DNA of 40,084 bases, taken from Chlorokybus atmophyticus. Taxonomy: Eukaryota > Streptophyta > Chlorokybophyceae > Chlorokybales > Chlorokybaceae. Made by a program: the position numbers and the translations under genes. Below the pieces are notes generated by a model. That model ran no database searches and had not been told where the DNA came from. It saw only the letters and a program-made list of their open reading frames with translations. Positions 11,674-24,096 of the stretch are shown here, piece after piece (the stretch's first letter is position 1; the number at the start of each line of letters is the position of its first letter). Location: the NCBI GenBank assembly GCA_009103225.1, contig RHPI01001715.1, forward strand, positions 870,349 through 910,432, given 5' to 3'.

Positions 11674-14082
11674 TTACAGCGAGCCCACATCTGGCAGCGC
11701 CCACAATCTCATAGGCCCGCGTTCGTCCTCATCACTGTCGTCCGACTCATCCTCCAAATACCGGACTGCTAGCAAGCTACCCAACATGACACTCCTCACA
11801 ACCTGCAAGAAAAGAAACAACCGTCCACACACAAGCGTCAGCTCAAACACGACAACACAACACACACATCCACATGATAGCTCACTGCGATGGCGAGCAG
11901 GTGTCGCGGCTGGTGCGTGTGGGCTCGCGCCCCGGAGCGAAGCTTGAACCCCGCTCTCAACGCAACTCCTAACCGAATATCAACACTGCTGCTGGTGCTG
12001 CTTTGGTCTTCATCAGACCGCCAGTATATGTGCCCGCAAACCGTGCACCTCACTCTATCTGACCTTGGAGCTAGCCCGGGCCACACTGCAGGCAAGCACA
12101 CACAATGAGTGCATGCAAGACCTGAACCTCAACACATATTGTGTTTTCAAAGGACTTTCATGAAGAGTGTTGAATAGTATAGCACTTACTTTGGCATGAC
12201 ATGGCGAATGCTTTCCAAGCATGTCCCCGCTGACGCAAGTCTGCGAGCTGTGCGTTGGTCTCTGCACTGCCACGCAACTCCAGACGGACGTGTTCCCACG
12301 GGAACGTCGACTGCAAATGGCGTGTCCACAGCCAGTCTTCCTTTGCGAGCTCGTGCCAATCCCTGAACGCACAGATGGGAAAAGTAATGTCACTCACGTT
12401 ACTCACATGACACTTGTACCCAACTGTTCATACCTACAGACCGCTGAAGCATTTACGAGGGTGCGGGCGTCGAGGAACTTGAATATTACTGCGATTACGT
12501 CGCGGGGCAACGCCGCAGCACCTGAAAGCGTTGCTTGAGACGACGATAACACAATGCAACATGGGCATGCATACTTGAACAGAGTGTGCTTGATGGTGAA
12601 CCGACAGGCATGCAAAGCGGATACCGTCACTATAATGCAGTTTGGCGCCTTCCAAGTGCATACCTGTGCAATTCATGTCCGCTTCATCTGTGCCATCGTG
12701 AGCAGTATCTGCACAGTGTGACAGTCAGACAGCTTGCAGCATTCCAAAGAAGCTTACAAGATCGCGAGCCACATTTCAAGCACCACACATTTTTCTAGTG
12801 TATGCACACATGCACGTGTCAGACCTTGCTTCTTGGATCTGCGGTGGCCTGCGAGCGCATGCTGGCGATAGGCGGCAAGCGCAGTCGTGCGTCGCTGCTT
12901 TGGCAATGCGCGCTCCGTCGCCTGCGCCAGTTGCGCTGCCGCTTTGCGCTGCGCACTCGCATCAAACCTGCACAGGAACAGGAAAAGCATTGCAATAAGC
13001 AGATGTCAACGAGTCTTTTGTGACTATAAAAGGTCTACATATTGCAACCGTAACAAGGCCCTTCACTTGAAAAGTACCATGCAATGAAACGAGTGCCTGT
13101 AATGCCTATTGTTGTGTGAGCGCGCGCACATGCGCTTGCCTGCACGCATGCTCGTTTACATGTTATGCGTGCATGTGTGTGTGCATGTATATGTGCGTGC
13201 GCACGTGCACGGGTGAGATTGCAGGCGTCAGTGATGCATGCGCGCATGTGGAACACCTCCAGTGAGTGGTAAACTAATCAATCAACAGCTTGTATACACA
13301 CCGGCTGAGGAGGTTGAGGGCGGTGAGGGTGTCGTCCCACATGACGGTCTGCACGGGTTTGGCAGAGTGCTCGTAGCAGTGCTGCAATAGCAGGCTCAAC
13401 TCCACGCACGCCTCCGCATAATCGCCACTGCAGGCCAGACGACCGATAAGCATAATCATAATCAGAGAGTATGTTTAACAAGCGCATGAAACGCAATGTG
13501 GCCAAATGTGCATGATGATCAACTTCGTTATGTAATTCAAGATGAGAAACCACATGCAATCTGCGTGGTGTAATTTGTCAACGGGAGAGATGAACGCAAA
13601 AAGGATGCAAGTCCAATAAAGGCATGACATGTTGGGAATTCCAGATTGCATGAGTATACAATCTGCTGTGCATGCACTAAAGATTGCTTAAACTACTGCT
13701 GCGAACTCAAAGTGCTGTGGTTATGTGCTCCGCGGTGAAGCTGCCGAATGAGAGAAACAGATGTTGCTTTACAACTGTTGAGCAACAACTTGTGAGTGTG
13801 AGTCCATCCAATCTGAAACCAGTCACATGTGGGCATGTTGCGGCTTAAAACAACATGCAACCTATCTGTTCCACCGGACAAACTTGAACAAGATCAAGTG
13901 GCAAACGTAGTGACTTAACCTGCAATACACGTAAAGTTTGTTTCATAACCAGGCAGGCGATCTACCAACCTCCTGCTAAGCGCAGCTCTCAAGCTCAAAG
14001 AATTGTACTCCTTGAGCCCCACATCGCCGGAGTGCAACTCGCCCTTCCCTCCTCCTCCTCCTCCTCCACCGCCTTTGGGCAT
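11674..14082 (-). CDS. F-box protein of unknown target, acidic C-terminus
   Basis: Exons: 14082-13970, 13427-13302, 12967-12825, 12521-12434, 12362-12190, 12085-11886, 11802-11674; phases agree across every junction, giving 323 aa. After a poly-glycine N-terminus comes a helical stretch (SLSLRAALSR, then YAEACVELSLLLQHC) that could be a TPR-like or other helical repeat. The F-box is central: LPRDVIAVIFKFLDARTLVN, then AVCRDWHELAKEDWLW across an exon junction. The C-terminal half holds a single CxxC pair (RCTVCGHIYW) and an acidic stretch (EDESDDSDEDE). I do not recognise the subfamily. It is probably an SCF adaptor. The open frame continues upstream of the chosen ATG to about 14226, so a further 5' exon is possible. 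The exon 1 donor is GTTGGT. Confidence 0.75.
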
Positions 14083-15127
14083 CCCTGCTGTGGTCTGGAC
14101 GGCAGCAGAACCCAAAACCGGTACAACAACCACGACGCCGCTGATGACGCCGACAACAATACCGTCGCCCTCACTACTACCACCAGCTGAATGTTGTAAG
14201 CCTGAAGCCCTAATTTGCTCGGTCACCGTTCTCGGTCAGAGTGACTCAGTTGTTAATTAACTGGCATGCAGTTCAGGTTCAGGCCAAGTCAAAAACGCCA
14301 CGTGGCAACGGCGGTGAGGAGAAGGAGGAGGCGGTGGAGGAAGTTGATGATGATGGAGGAGGAGGTACAAGTGCTGTAGTCTAGCTGCAACGATCCATTG
14401 TGCTTGACGATTCAATTGTGCTTGCTTTGCAGGTCTTGTTGTCAACAGCTTGCTTTGAGAAGCTCTCGATTGAGCTTGCGACGCAACAAGTTGCTGCAAC
14501 TGCAAGAGAGACAAGAGAGATTGCTTCTGAGCAAGATTCGTGTTGCCAGCGTTGTCGGTTGCTCTTTTAACTTGACGCATTGCATGAAGTGGGGAACAGA
14601 GCACCTTCCGCAGAGTGCGTGCCGGTTCGATCGCGGTGCACCTGGCCACATAGCGCATAACCACCAACAGCGCACGCATGCACGCTTGCAGAAATGGACT
14701 GTTGGCCACGTGCAGTGTTATCATCATCAAAGATCCGCGAGTGCTGGATGTCGGGGCTGGTGTTCACGCACTTGCGCACAGCTTAGGCCTTTCAGGCTGA
14801 TAGTCAACCGTCCTGCACTGTGCATACTTGTTGTGTGGTGGATAGCGTCACAATAGTATAAGTCATGGTGCATGTCATTGGCAATGGTTGCTAGCGCAAT
14901 GTGCACAGCCTTCCTCTGCCAGTTGCAACCTTTGCAGTCCACATGAGGGCACCGCATGCAAGCTTGCTACAAAAATATCATTGGCCACTATGTGCTTTGC
15001 GGATGTCATGTGCGTGTGCAGCACCTCCAAATGGCAACTACATCGCTGAGGAGATAAAATATGTTACGGACAGCAACACTGGTACACTACTTTGTTTCAA
15101 TAATGGTTCATGGCGGGGGAGGGTCTA
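14083..15127. other. Region upstream of the F-box gene
   Basis: About 1 kb lies between the 3' end of RBM42 and the start of the F-box gene, both on the minus strand. It should contain the F-box promoter and the RBM42 3' UTR. A 157-codon minus-strand frame (14257-14730) has biased composition (Q- and P-rich) and no known motif; I do not call it a gene. Confidence 0.45.
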
Positions 15128-17474
15128 CTACTTGTGCAGGATGCCACCTCCCAGTGCACCAAACTTCTGCTGCGTCTTCTTCTGCTTATCCTCCCACTTT
15201 TTCTGATGGAAGCGAATACACAGCACAAAAAGAACACGTAGTGAGAGATGCACGCGTGCCAACAGATGTAGATGAGGGCATCGATGTTGGAAAGGTGTCC
15301 TGCATGCGTGCGTGTGTACCTTTTTCTGCTCTTTGGTTGTGTCCGTCCGCTCCTGCCATGTGCTCGTGCGCAGCTGCACCGGCCGGTTCCCAACATATTT
15401 TCCTGCAACACGCATTGCTAATGTTGGGTTCCCATCTCAATCAAGGCAAAACCAAGAGAGAGATGTTCATCACACCATTCATCTCCTTGATGGCCCTTGC
15501 CATGTCCGCCGCGTCGGCAAAACTCACAAAGCCGTAGCCTTTCGTCTTGTTGGTGCGTTTGTCCCTGACAACCTGAGCCGACAACAACAACAGCAGTTTC
15601 AACATGTCAACATACTCTGGCGTCAACAAGAGCGTGGGAGCGCGCTAGCAAGGACACAACTGCATACAAGACACACGGTCTTGCCATACCTTGGCCTTGT
15701 TGAAAGCGCTGAACTTCATGAATGCCTTGGTCAGAACGTCGTCATTGACCTCGTTGCCTAAATTACCGCAAAACAACCTGAAGTCATCTGCACAAGACAA
15801 CAATCCACAATCAATCAAACAAAAGCCCACAATCGCAACCAGAGTCAGACGACCCACAAGGTTTGTAACATACACTCACACATGCACACACATACACGCT
15901 CACGCTCGCACGCATGTACGCAAAACAACAACAACACCCAACACATCATGCTTACTTTCTGGCCATTCCAGCAGTGTCGCGTCCTCCCATTTCTGTCCAG
16001 CAGCCTCCCGTGCGAGCGCCTTGGGTTTCGGCGCTTTGGGCGCTTTGGTCCCGTCAGCCAGCAGCGGCTGCCTGTTGCTGGGGACAACACCACCTGCCAA
16101 CGGCTGAGACACGCCACCCGGGCCCTGCGCAGGGCTTTGATACCTGTTTGGTGCCTGACACAAACACACGCATTGGGGTCACGTACGGTCATACTGTAGC
16201 GAGTTGTGTTGAGTTGGAACTCCAAAGCAACATGCTGCTGGGACGTAAAGTTATCAGTCTCACCTGCTGCATCTGTGAGGGATACGACGGATACTGTTGC
16301 TGCGCACCTGTCTGCAGACAAACCCCACATTTGCCCACCACCCATCACACACCCCACATTTACACAACCACAACTTACAATAACACCATGCTCACTCACC
16401 TGTGCTGCTCTCTGTGGTATTGAGAACGATACAAACTGTGGTGGTGGCGGCGGCGGTGGCGCGTAGCTGGTGGGGTGGTAGGACGCCATCGACGGCGGGG
16501 GAGGGGGAGGGGGAGGAAGAGGGTAGGAGGAGTAGGATGTGGCTGGAGGTGGGAGCATGTGCCTGCGTGAGGAGAACCAGAATGGACAGTCAGTGTGAGA
16601 GTTGCTGTACTGTTCCTAGCAGAGTTAATGGGCGCTGGCGTCCACACGAGCACATGCAGACACCATTGCAGATGCACGAGAGGACGTGCACGAGCAAGAG
16701 CATGCACATAGGCACCCACACACGCGTGTATGCACGCGCCGTTGCACGCCGACACCCCATGCACGTAGGCGCGTAGGCGCGCCCGCACGCGCGCGCATGC
16801 GTGGAATGGGTGGATGTGCAGGGGTTGTGTGCGCGTCACTGTGCGTGCGATCTGCAATAGACATGCAATGGACGCATATACAACCTGTTGACTACGTACC
16901 CTGATGTGCCTGCTAGTGGAGGAGGTGGTGGTGGAGGCATGGACATCGCAGATGACGACGGTGGTGCGCCAGCATATGCGTCGAACGCGCCGCTGCTACC
17001 CGCCATATACCCATGCGGTGCAGCGCTCTGCACACGCATAGCACCGCGTTCACAACTGCATTGTCAAGCACATGATGCAGGATGTTACAGTGATGATGTC
17101 GAGGATGTATTAGTGTGCTAAAGCAGAGGGGTGGGTGATCAGCATTAGACGACAACTTGAGACATGGATGCATAGATGGATGAATTGTTGGTTGAAGCAT
17201 GCATGAGTGGGTGAATGTAGCATTGGATGCAACAAGTCCTATCCATTGACATATGACAGAGATCATGAGTCAACAATGTGATTGCGTTGAGTACCCCACA
17301 CACACACTCTCCTCTCCTCTCCTCTCCTCTGTTCACCTTGTCTGGCGCAGAATGAAACCCAACATGCCCGTTGCTCTGCGGCGGCGGCGCTGTCCCGAAC
17401 GCGGTGTCGTTGGTTGCGCCCATCTGGGTCATCTCCGCCTCGAACCGCTCCAACTCGCTCATCAGGTCACCCAT
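15128..17474 (-). CDS. RBM42: RNA-binding protein 42 (RBM42) homologue
   Basis: Exons: 17474-17337, 17027-16900, 16562-16400, 16311-16264, 16154-15956, 15787-15690, 15572-15476, 15402-15320, 15202-15128; 342 aa. The start MGDLMSELERFEAEMTQM resembles the conserved N-terminal helix of RBM42. A long proline-rich, low-complexity middle follows. The single RRM lies at the C-terminus: RNP2-like FRLFCGNLGNEVNDDVL, then RNP1 KGYGFVSF, then GNRPVQLRTSTWQERTD, which is diagnostic for RBM42. It ends with a basic tail. RBM42 is a component of the U4/U6.U5 tri-snRNP, so a splicing role in the nucleus is expected, which fits this intron-dense genome. The gene is divergent from RimM. Confidence 0.94.
17307..17331 (+). 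repeat. CTCTC tandem repeat in RBM42 intron 1
   Basis: A short array of the five-base unit CTCTC sits just past the exon 1 donor. On the coding (minus) strand it is purine-rich (GAGAG), like an exonic or intronic splicing-enhancer-type tract. No function can be assigned. Confidence 0.8.
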
Positions 17475-18411
17475 GTTCGCCGCCGCCGAAGGTCTTGAGC
17501 TTGGCTGCTGACGGGAGTGGCGGGGCTGGCTCGTGGTGGGAAGGAGGCTGCTGTGATGATCGTGATGTTGCTGTTGATGATGGTGGCGGTGGTGGCGGTG
17601 GTGTGTGCGCGCAGATCAGGGGGATGCCTTTCACTAATCTGTCTCGCGCTGTTGTCTGGCTGTTTGATCCAACTGGTCAAGCTCAAAAAACGACACAGAC
17701 AAAACCTGCCTGCATAGCACAACATAACAGCATTTCAGGTTGAATGCAGCAGAAACGGCAAATCAAGCTGACAAGGAAATAAGTCGCAATGGCAAGTACA
17801 TTGCACATCAGACGAGTAAACACAGACACATACATGCAAATAAAGAAACAAACCAGTGGAGCTATAAAGAAACAGACCGCATTTAATACAGGTACGTGCT
17901 TTCTGTGGGGCAGTCCGCGGCAACAGCAAACTCAACAAGCAAAAATAAAAACAAAGAAGAAAGGCGGGTTTTTGTAGTGCTGCATTTCGCGTTGCCCCGA
18001 GCAAACCATGGCGGACGGTCAAGAAGAAATGTTGTTATGCCTCATCCCCCGCAATGAGAAAATTGAACACACCGAGCACATCACAACAACAACAAGGCGA
18101 GCAAACAGCAGCTCAGCAGCCAGCAGCATATCACTGACTCTGTTGCTCTCTGTGCGCAGCAGGTCAAAGCAAGAGGCTACCGCTTGCCTCCTCTAGCCTG
18201 GCCACGCTCACACAGAACCACGGCTACACCTCCTCCTCGTCCTTTTCCTCCTCCTGCTCCGCCACCGCCACCGCCACCGCCGCCTGCGATACGCAGCGTA
18301 ATTACACGGCGTATTTCGAGACACGACCAAAGGCTGAGGTCCGGCGGCGGCGGCGGTGGCGGCGGCGAAGGAGGAGCAGGACGAGGAGGACGCGTAGGAG
18401 GCTGGGCGGCT
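17475..18411. promoter_or_regulatory. Divergent promoter region, RBM42 / RimM
   Basis: Start codons on either side point outward. The stretch holds GGT/GGC-rich blocks (about 17580-17610) and mirror-like CCG and GGC runs (about 18240-18370) that could fold or form 5' UTR sequence. The plus frame is open upstream of the RimM ATG but has no ATG of its own. Precise elements cannot be named. Confidence 0.4.
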
Positions 18412-20798
18412 ATGGCTGCATTGTCGGTACCGTCGTCGTCGTCAGCGACGTCGGTAGCAGGGGGGCTGACGGCTGCGGCTAGGGGGAAGCTGCTATATGC
18501 TCCGCTACCGCCCAGGCCGGCCCGGGCTGCTGCTCCGAGGGCTGCGGCCGGGGATGCCGCCGTGCTTGCCAGCAGCTTCGGGCTGAAGCACCAGCTCGGC
18601 TCTGTGGAGGCGAAGCAACAGAGGCATGCGGCTTGCGGCGCCAGGCTTGGAGGGAGTTCCAACTCTGCTTGCACTCCAGGCAAGCGTGATGTTTGGCCTC
18701 TCCACTTGCAAGTTGGTGTTGAGCTGCCAAGTGTATTTGCGCAATGCTGCCAAGTGTTGTGACCACACCTACGCGCATTGTCTTATTCCATCATCAATGA
18801 ATGTCCACGCGTGTTAAGGAGGCCGCGTTCTGTACCTAACGAGTGTACTCAGCAAGCGTTGTCTTGCAGATCGGTCGGCATGCGCTGCGCTGCGTGCTCG
18901 ACTCAGAGACACCGAAGCCGAGCCATCAACAGCAACATCCCAACGCACAGTAGAAGAAGAAGATGAGGAGGAAGCGGAAGACATCGACTTTGAAGACATG
19001 GAAGTTGATGAGGAGGAGGTTGATGAGGAGGACGCGGTGGCGGTGGTGGAGGACGCGGCAGGCGTGCAGTGGGTGGAGGTGGGGACCGTCGTGTCCACGC
19101 ACGGGCTGCGCGGGGAGCTGCGAGTGCGAGGTTCCACCGACTTCCCGGAGGAGCGATTCCAGCAGGTGGATATGTTGTCGATAGTTGTTACACAAGCACA
19201 TGCGCACATACACACATATGCATTTATGCAAACTGTACGCACACGCACACGCACACATGCAAGTGTATAATGCACGCACGTGCATGCGCGCACTTGCATG
19301 CACACGTACACGCGCGCATGTATGCTCTCCTTGCTGCTTGTTCTTGCAACAGCACTTTGTCTCAAACGTGCACGCATTCCAACCCTCACAACACCAGCCA
19401 TCCACTCTCCCTCTCTCACATGCTGTTGTGCGCCAGCCAGGCGTGAAGTGGTTGCGGGCCCCGCGGGTCGGCCGCTACGAACCTGAGGTGACTGTGTGAC
19501 TACATTGCTGTCATGTTGTGACCACACGCACGCACGCACTCACTTGGTAGTGTTGGTGTACACACGTAGGTGTTGGAGGTGCAGCTGGTGAAGGGGCGAT
19601 ACACCACCGCGGGCAAGTGGCCCGGTTGGCTGGTCAAGTTCAGCGGCATCAACACACCTGAACAGGCGAGTGTTACACATACGCACGTACATGCACGCAC
19701 GCACGCGCTCACGCACGCACTTGCTGCCAATGGATTCTCTATGTCAATGTGGCAACATGGAATGAAGAGTGTGCGTGTGTGTAGGCCGTGGAGCTTGTTG
19801 GTCACACGATGGTGATACCCGCGGACGAGCGACCGCCTCTGGACGACGAGGACGAGTTCTACGTGCAGGACCTCGTCGGCCTCGCCGTCTACAAACAGGT
19901 GCGTTTAGCAGGCAACATCAACACACATGCGCTGTGTGTCAAAAAAGCTGGTTGGTGTCTCCAAGCGTCGAAGTACGCCCTTGTTGCATTGCCTTTGAAT
20001 TGGGTAGCTTCACACGCTCTTGGCTACACGCACACGCACACACACACACACACACACACGTGGGTGGGCGTGCGCGCATGCGCTCTTGCGCGCACATCCA
20101 CGCACACCACAAGTCCACGGCAGCTGTGCAGAGGTTGTGCGAGTAGTCAACACTCATCTCATCTCAATAGTGTTCAATTTTGCTGAACATATCATCTCAT
20201 CAATCCAGGCGGACGGTGAGCACATCGGTGAGGTTGTGGACATCTACGCCTCCGGCGCCAACGACCTCCTGAAGGTGAAGCTGGTCGCCGGCGTCGGGGG
20301 GGCGTACGCGTGGGTGCCATTCGTCAAGGAGATCGTTCCCGTCGTCAATAGGGACAGCAGACGGATGGAGATAAACCCACCGGCGGGACTCCTGGAGCTC
20401 GCCATTAAGGTGTGTGGGTGTGGGTATGGGTGTGGGTGCGTGGGTGGGTGGGTACGTGGGTGCAAGCTCGCTTGCGTGTGGGTGCCGGCATGTGTGTGTG
20501 CATGCAGGCGTTTTCACGCGTGTGCATATGTGCATGCGTGCATGTGGGTGGGTGGGTGGGTGCGCACGCGTTCATGTGCTGAGAACAACATCCAACCAAG
20601 TTGTTGCCTTTTTTGTTTCTCTTCCCCTTGCAGAAGAATGCGAAGGATGATGGCAGCAAGCCCGCCAGCCGCAAGCCGCGCAAGAGGCTGAGCAGAAGAG
20701 ACGACGTGCGCAACTTGAAGGCCAGGCAGCAGCAGATGGCTAACGATGCGGCGGCGGCGGCGGCGGCTACTGCTGGTGGTGAAGGGGGTGATGCATGA
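18412..20798 (+). CDS. rimM: Plastid-targeted RimM ribosome maturation factor
   Basis: Exons: 18412-about 18715, 18870-19165, 19437-19487, 19570-19665, 19785-19898, 20209-20409, 20634-20798; about 408 aa. The first about 100 residues are Ala/Ser/Arg-rich with almost no acidic residues, as in an algal plastid leader. An acidic stretch follows. Then comes the RimM N-terminal domain (VEVGTVVSTHGLRGELRV, KWPGWLVKFSGINTPEQ, VELVGHTMVIPADE) and a PRC-barrel domain (DEFYVQDLVGLAVY, GEHIGEVVDIY, AWVPFVKEIVPVV). Bacterial RimM helps 30S head assembly by binding S19. The basic tail with an Ala run is an extension. The exon 4 donor is GC (CAG|GCGAGT), required to keep EQ-AVELVG in frame. The exon 1 donor is chosen by phase and is not certain. 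Confidence 0.93.
20024..20059 (+). repeat. CA dinucleotide microsatellite in RimM intron 5
   Basis: An almost pure CA run lies within the intron between exons 5 and 6 of RimM. Other introns nearby are also rich in CA/GT and CGCA words. Confidence 0.9.
20410..20461 (+). repeat. GGGTGT-rich tract in RimM intron 6
   Basis: Immediately after the exon 6 donor there are at least eight GGG triplets separated by 1-5 bases on the coding strand. A second cluster of GTGGGTGGG units occurs near 20545-20565. The spacing is right for G-quadruplex formation in the pre-mRNA; this is inferred only from the spacing. Confidence 0.6.
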
Positions 20799-21826
20799 TG
20801 GTTGCGGGGAATGCAGGGTCAGGGCTAGAGAGCGCAGTTGGGTTGGCAGATTTGAGGGGTTATAAGTTGCATTTATTGCAGGTGAGGTTACTACATGGTG
20901 GCTGAGATACTTGTGAATGAGTAGTAGTTATTGCCGGTTAGAGAGCACACCGCCTTTGCCTTGCGTCGTAAACCGAAGTTGCACATGCTGGACACTGCTA
21001 GTTGATGTTGGGTGGCAGGTCTTGTTATTATGTTCATTGCTTTGCACATGGTCGGAAGTCAGTCGCTGACAACAGTACCTGCCACCAGCTTACTGTTCTT
21101 GGCTGTGTGCGCGTAGCTGCTGGTGTTGGGCCAACTCCTGGTCACCATGCATTGGTGGTCGCAAGACAGGCATTAGCCTGTTTGTATAGGCAAGGACAAC
21201 CTGCATCTGCATTGCCTTGCTTGCACATATTTGGAACCGCCGGATCGGTTGTTCGTGGAAGTCCGAGTGCTGGTACATGTGCATCTCTGCTGCCACTGCC
21301 AGCCGTAACTTGCGCCACACCTCATTGCAACTATGTAACAAGCTGTGCCACGCATGCGCAAATGTGCGGATGCAAACACTCCAGCCCGGCCAACCAATAT
21401 TCAGCAATATCTATTTTGTAAGCCAGACCTCACTGCAAGTAGACGCTGCAGTCACATCACACTATCCAAACTTTGTGTAATAGAGCCATGTCGCAACGAC
21501 GGTAAGCTTACGAGCAATGTGTGACGCATCCAACCGCGCTTTTCAGCAAGGAGTTGTGCACAACCACTGACAGAAACAGCTCTTGCCTGAGGGTGTTCTT
21601 TTATTGTTCAGTACTGTACATGGCAGTGGTATTTGTAACAACTGCTGTGCACAGTGGCAATATGAACACGTGGTAACGCTGATGCATAGCGTCATGGCAC
21701 ACAGTGACCCCATGTTGGCGACTTGGCAGAGCCTACGAAGCGGCAGCTCGAAGTTTTATGATTTTATGTACATGTAGGAGCTTACCAACCGCATACGTGG
21801 ACTCCAGACTGTTGCTGTCTCAGTCA
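20799..21826. other. Convergent intergenic region, RimM / RCCR
   Basis: Two 3' ends meet here. I see no conserved protein in the small open frames on either strand, no RNA gene and no repeat of note. Confidence 0.55.
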
Positions 21827-24096
21827 CTATTCGTTTGTGACCTTCACTTCCCCACAGAGCAGCTTCAGCTGCACGACGCAACACATGTCAGATTGGTAAA
21901 TGCTGTGTGTGGCTCTGTTCCTTGATAACTAGGAGTTTAAGGCCATGTAGCCACTCAGGCGTAGTGGACCCGACACGCGGGACTCACCATTTTCGTAACA
22001 GCCTCATCTCCAAAGAGGCCGACGAATTTCTGCAAAACAACAGAGCCACCTTGTTAAAGAGGGCAGCAACACACCCGTGCTGCAACAACTAAATTTAGTG
22101 TATAACATCCCAGCAACCACGCTCAGTGCACACCATCACAGAAGCCGCTGCTGCTCCCATGCCAGCAGCGGCATGCAGGACTGTGCATTTCAATCTTATG
22201 TGTAGCAGACATGACTTTGACAGGCTGCCAGAACCATGACGAAGTGATCAACAGACTGGGCTCAACAGACATGTACAGATGCGAGTACAAGGGTGGGGCA
22301 GGGTTGATGTATGTGCTGCACCCAACCTTGCCAGAATAATACACACTACCAATGTGACACCATACCCCAACGCACCTTTGTTTCGGGATCCACTTTGAAG
22401 AACTCCCGCTGCACCCGGTCACGCTGACAAACCTCGTTTGACTCCACCGTCAACGCCTTATTCGCCTCCCCGCCTGCCTCTGTTTCAACTTCGGCAAGAA
22501 ATGCCAGGAATGCCCGCGTCATGCGTGTAGCTGCCAAGCGTGCGCGCGCACAACTCTTCGTGCTTGCTTGAAACTGTCACACACATGCGTCAATCACAGC
22601 TGTACTGTTGTGGGCGTGCATATGCTGCCAGCTGCCTACGTGCCTACCAACAACTTGCACTCAGTGAGCACTGTTGTCTCACACAATCATACAATTACAA
22701 AAGGCGTATGCACACGTCAATGCTGCGTGGGTGCTTGCGGTATGCATATCTTCATGAGTCTGTCTTGCATGCAAGACAGACCCATGCGCATAGAAATAAT
22801 GCAGTGCGTGTGCAAGCATGCGCTGAGGCAGATTGTCACTACATCCACCAACTTGGTCATTTCGAACTGCCCTACCGTAAAGCAGAGGGTGCCGGGAGAT
22901 GTCATAAACGCTCGGCAAATGGCAGCCTTTGAGACAAATGGCTTGAAGGCCTGCGAGTCCTCAATAAACTCCACCACCAACTCGTTGATGGAGCCCGTGC
23001 TGCTGGTGGACTCCGCAGCGGGCCCTACATTTGGCAAAGAGCGCTCGTAGTAGTGCTCTCGATAGTCATCGTGCAGGCGCTGCACACAAGTGAGGCATCA
23101 CCGGCTGGACACCAAACGTGTACATCAAGCATAATTGAGTGATTGGTGTGCAGGCGCTTACTAGATCTGCTCTTGGGGGGAGGTCGAAATATATAAGAAT
23201 GGACCCTGGCAGCACGGCGATTTCTAGCTGGAGGTGAGGCGGAGCAGGGACTGGTGATGATGACTGGGAAGGAGACTTGAGCCATGCGTCCAAACGCATG
23301 AGACCGAAACCCATCGCGCCGTTCCAAAAACTTGTTGTGGTCAGCCTGCTTACCCCACCGATCAGGTACTGCTAAAGAGCATGCTAATGACACCAACTGC
23401 TTTCCACATCGTTGCAAGCACTTGGGCGAGCAATGCACTGCCTCTGACCCAACAAACATGTACGCATGCACGGTTGCAGACACATGTGCGTGGCACGTGT
23501 GCTTGAGGTTTGACAACAGCAACCAAGCCGCATGAAGTTGTAAGCATACTTTGCATTGCTCACCAGTCAATGGGGCCCCCTCTGTATGTCCAGATGTCAC
23601 CCTGAAAGCTGCCGTCCAGACTGGCAAAGTGCGCCTGGTTGACCTGGCCAGCCGCGCCACTGCTCTGCTCTATGCTGTATTCTGTTCGCAGAGGGAGAGC
23701 GCCTGTGGCCTCCAGGATGAGAGGTTTGATCTCGGTATCCAACAAAGCCCAAAACTCCTGAAAGGTGTCGTGGGGCGTCGCCGCCTGCTCCTCATCCTGA
23801 TGCTTGTCCTGTTCCTGCTGCACACCAGTGGACGACATTGCCCTCACCACCAACGTCAATGGCCTGGACGAGACTGCAACCCTTGCCGGAGACCCTCTCA
23901 GCGACACCAGCTTCCTCGCAGACAACACCGACGTTGACGACAACAAAGGCCGTCCAGGAGATGAAGCCACGCAACGCCTAGCAGAAGAGAGCTTTCCACG
24001 CGTAGGCGACACCGCCTGGGCACACACCACAGGTGTCAGCCTCCCCACCGACGATGCCGCCCCCGCCGCCGCCCCCGCCGCCATGCACAGCCGCAT
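21827..24096 (-). CDS. RCCR: Red chlorophyll catabolite reductase (RCCR), plastid
   Basis: Exons: 24096-23564, 23345-23162, 23079-22876, 22555-22376, 22029-21988, 21868-21827; 394 aa with consistent phases. The first about 90 residues are Ala/Ser/Arg/Val-rich, fitting a plastid leader. The mature part follows the plant RCCR pattern: FQEFWALLDTEIKPLIL, HFASLDGSFQGDIWTY, a core beta region with HLQLEIAVLPGSILIYFDLP, YREHYYERS, RAFMTSP, and near the C-terminus QRDRVQREFFKVDPETK then FVGLFGDEAV. RCCR reduces red chlorophyll catabolite with ferredoxin to give a colourless fluorescent catabolite, following pheophorbide a oxygenase. The Glu in LQLEI and the Asp in QRDRV fall where I recall the substrate-binding acids of the Arabidopsis enzyme. 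It belongs to the ferredoxin-dependent bilin reductase superfamily, so a related bilin reductase is the main alternative. Confidence 0.88.
22758..22781. repeat. 24-base perfect palindrome in RCCR intron 3
   Basis: The two 12-base arms meet with no spacer at a TGCATGCA core (axis between 22769 and 22770). It lies in the intron between exons 3 and 4. No function is evident. Confidence 0.85.

Noticed and set aside
14625-14640. tRNA B-box-like GGTTCGATCGC
   Set aside because: There is no matching A box or cloverleaf around it, and the last bases do not fit the B-box consensus.
14257-14730. 157-codon minus-strand frame upstream of the F-box gene
   Set aside because: Glutamine- and proline-rich composition without motifs; no in-phase junction to the F-box gene could be found.
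18184-18411. N-terminal extension of RimM upstream of 18412
   Set aside because: The frame is open and proline/glycine-rich but contains no ATG, so it is more likely 5' UTR.
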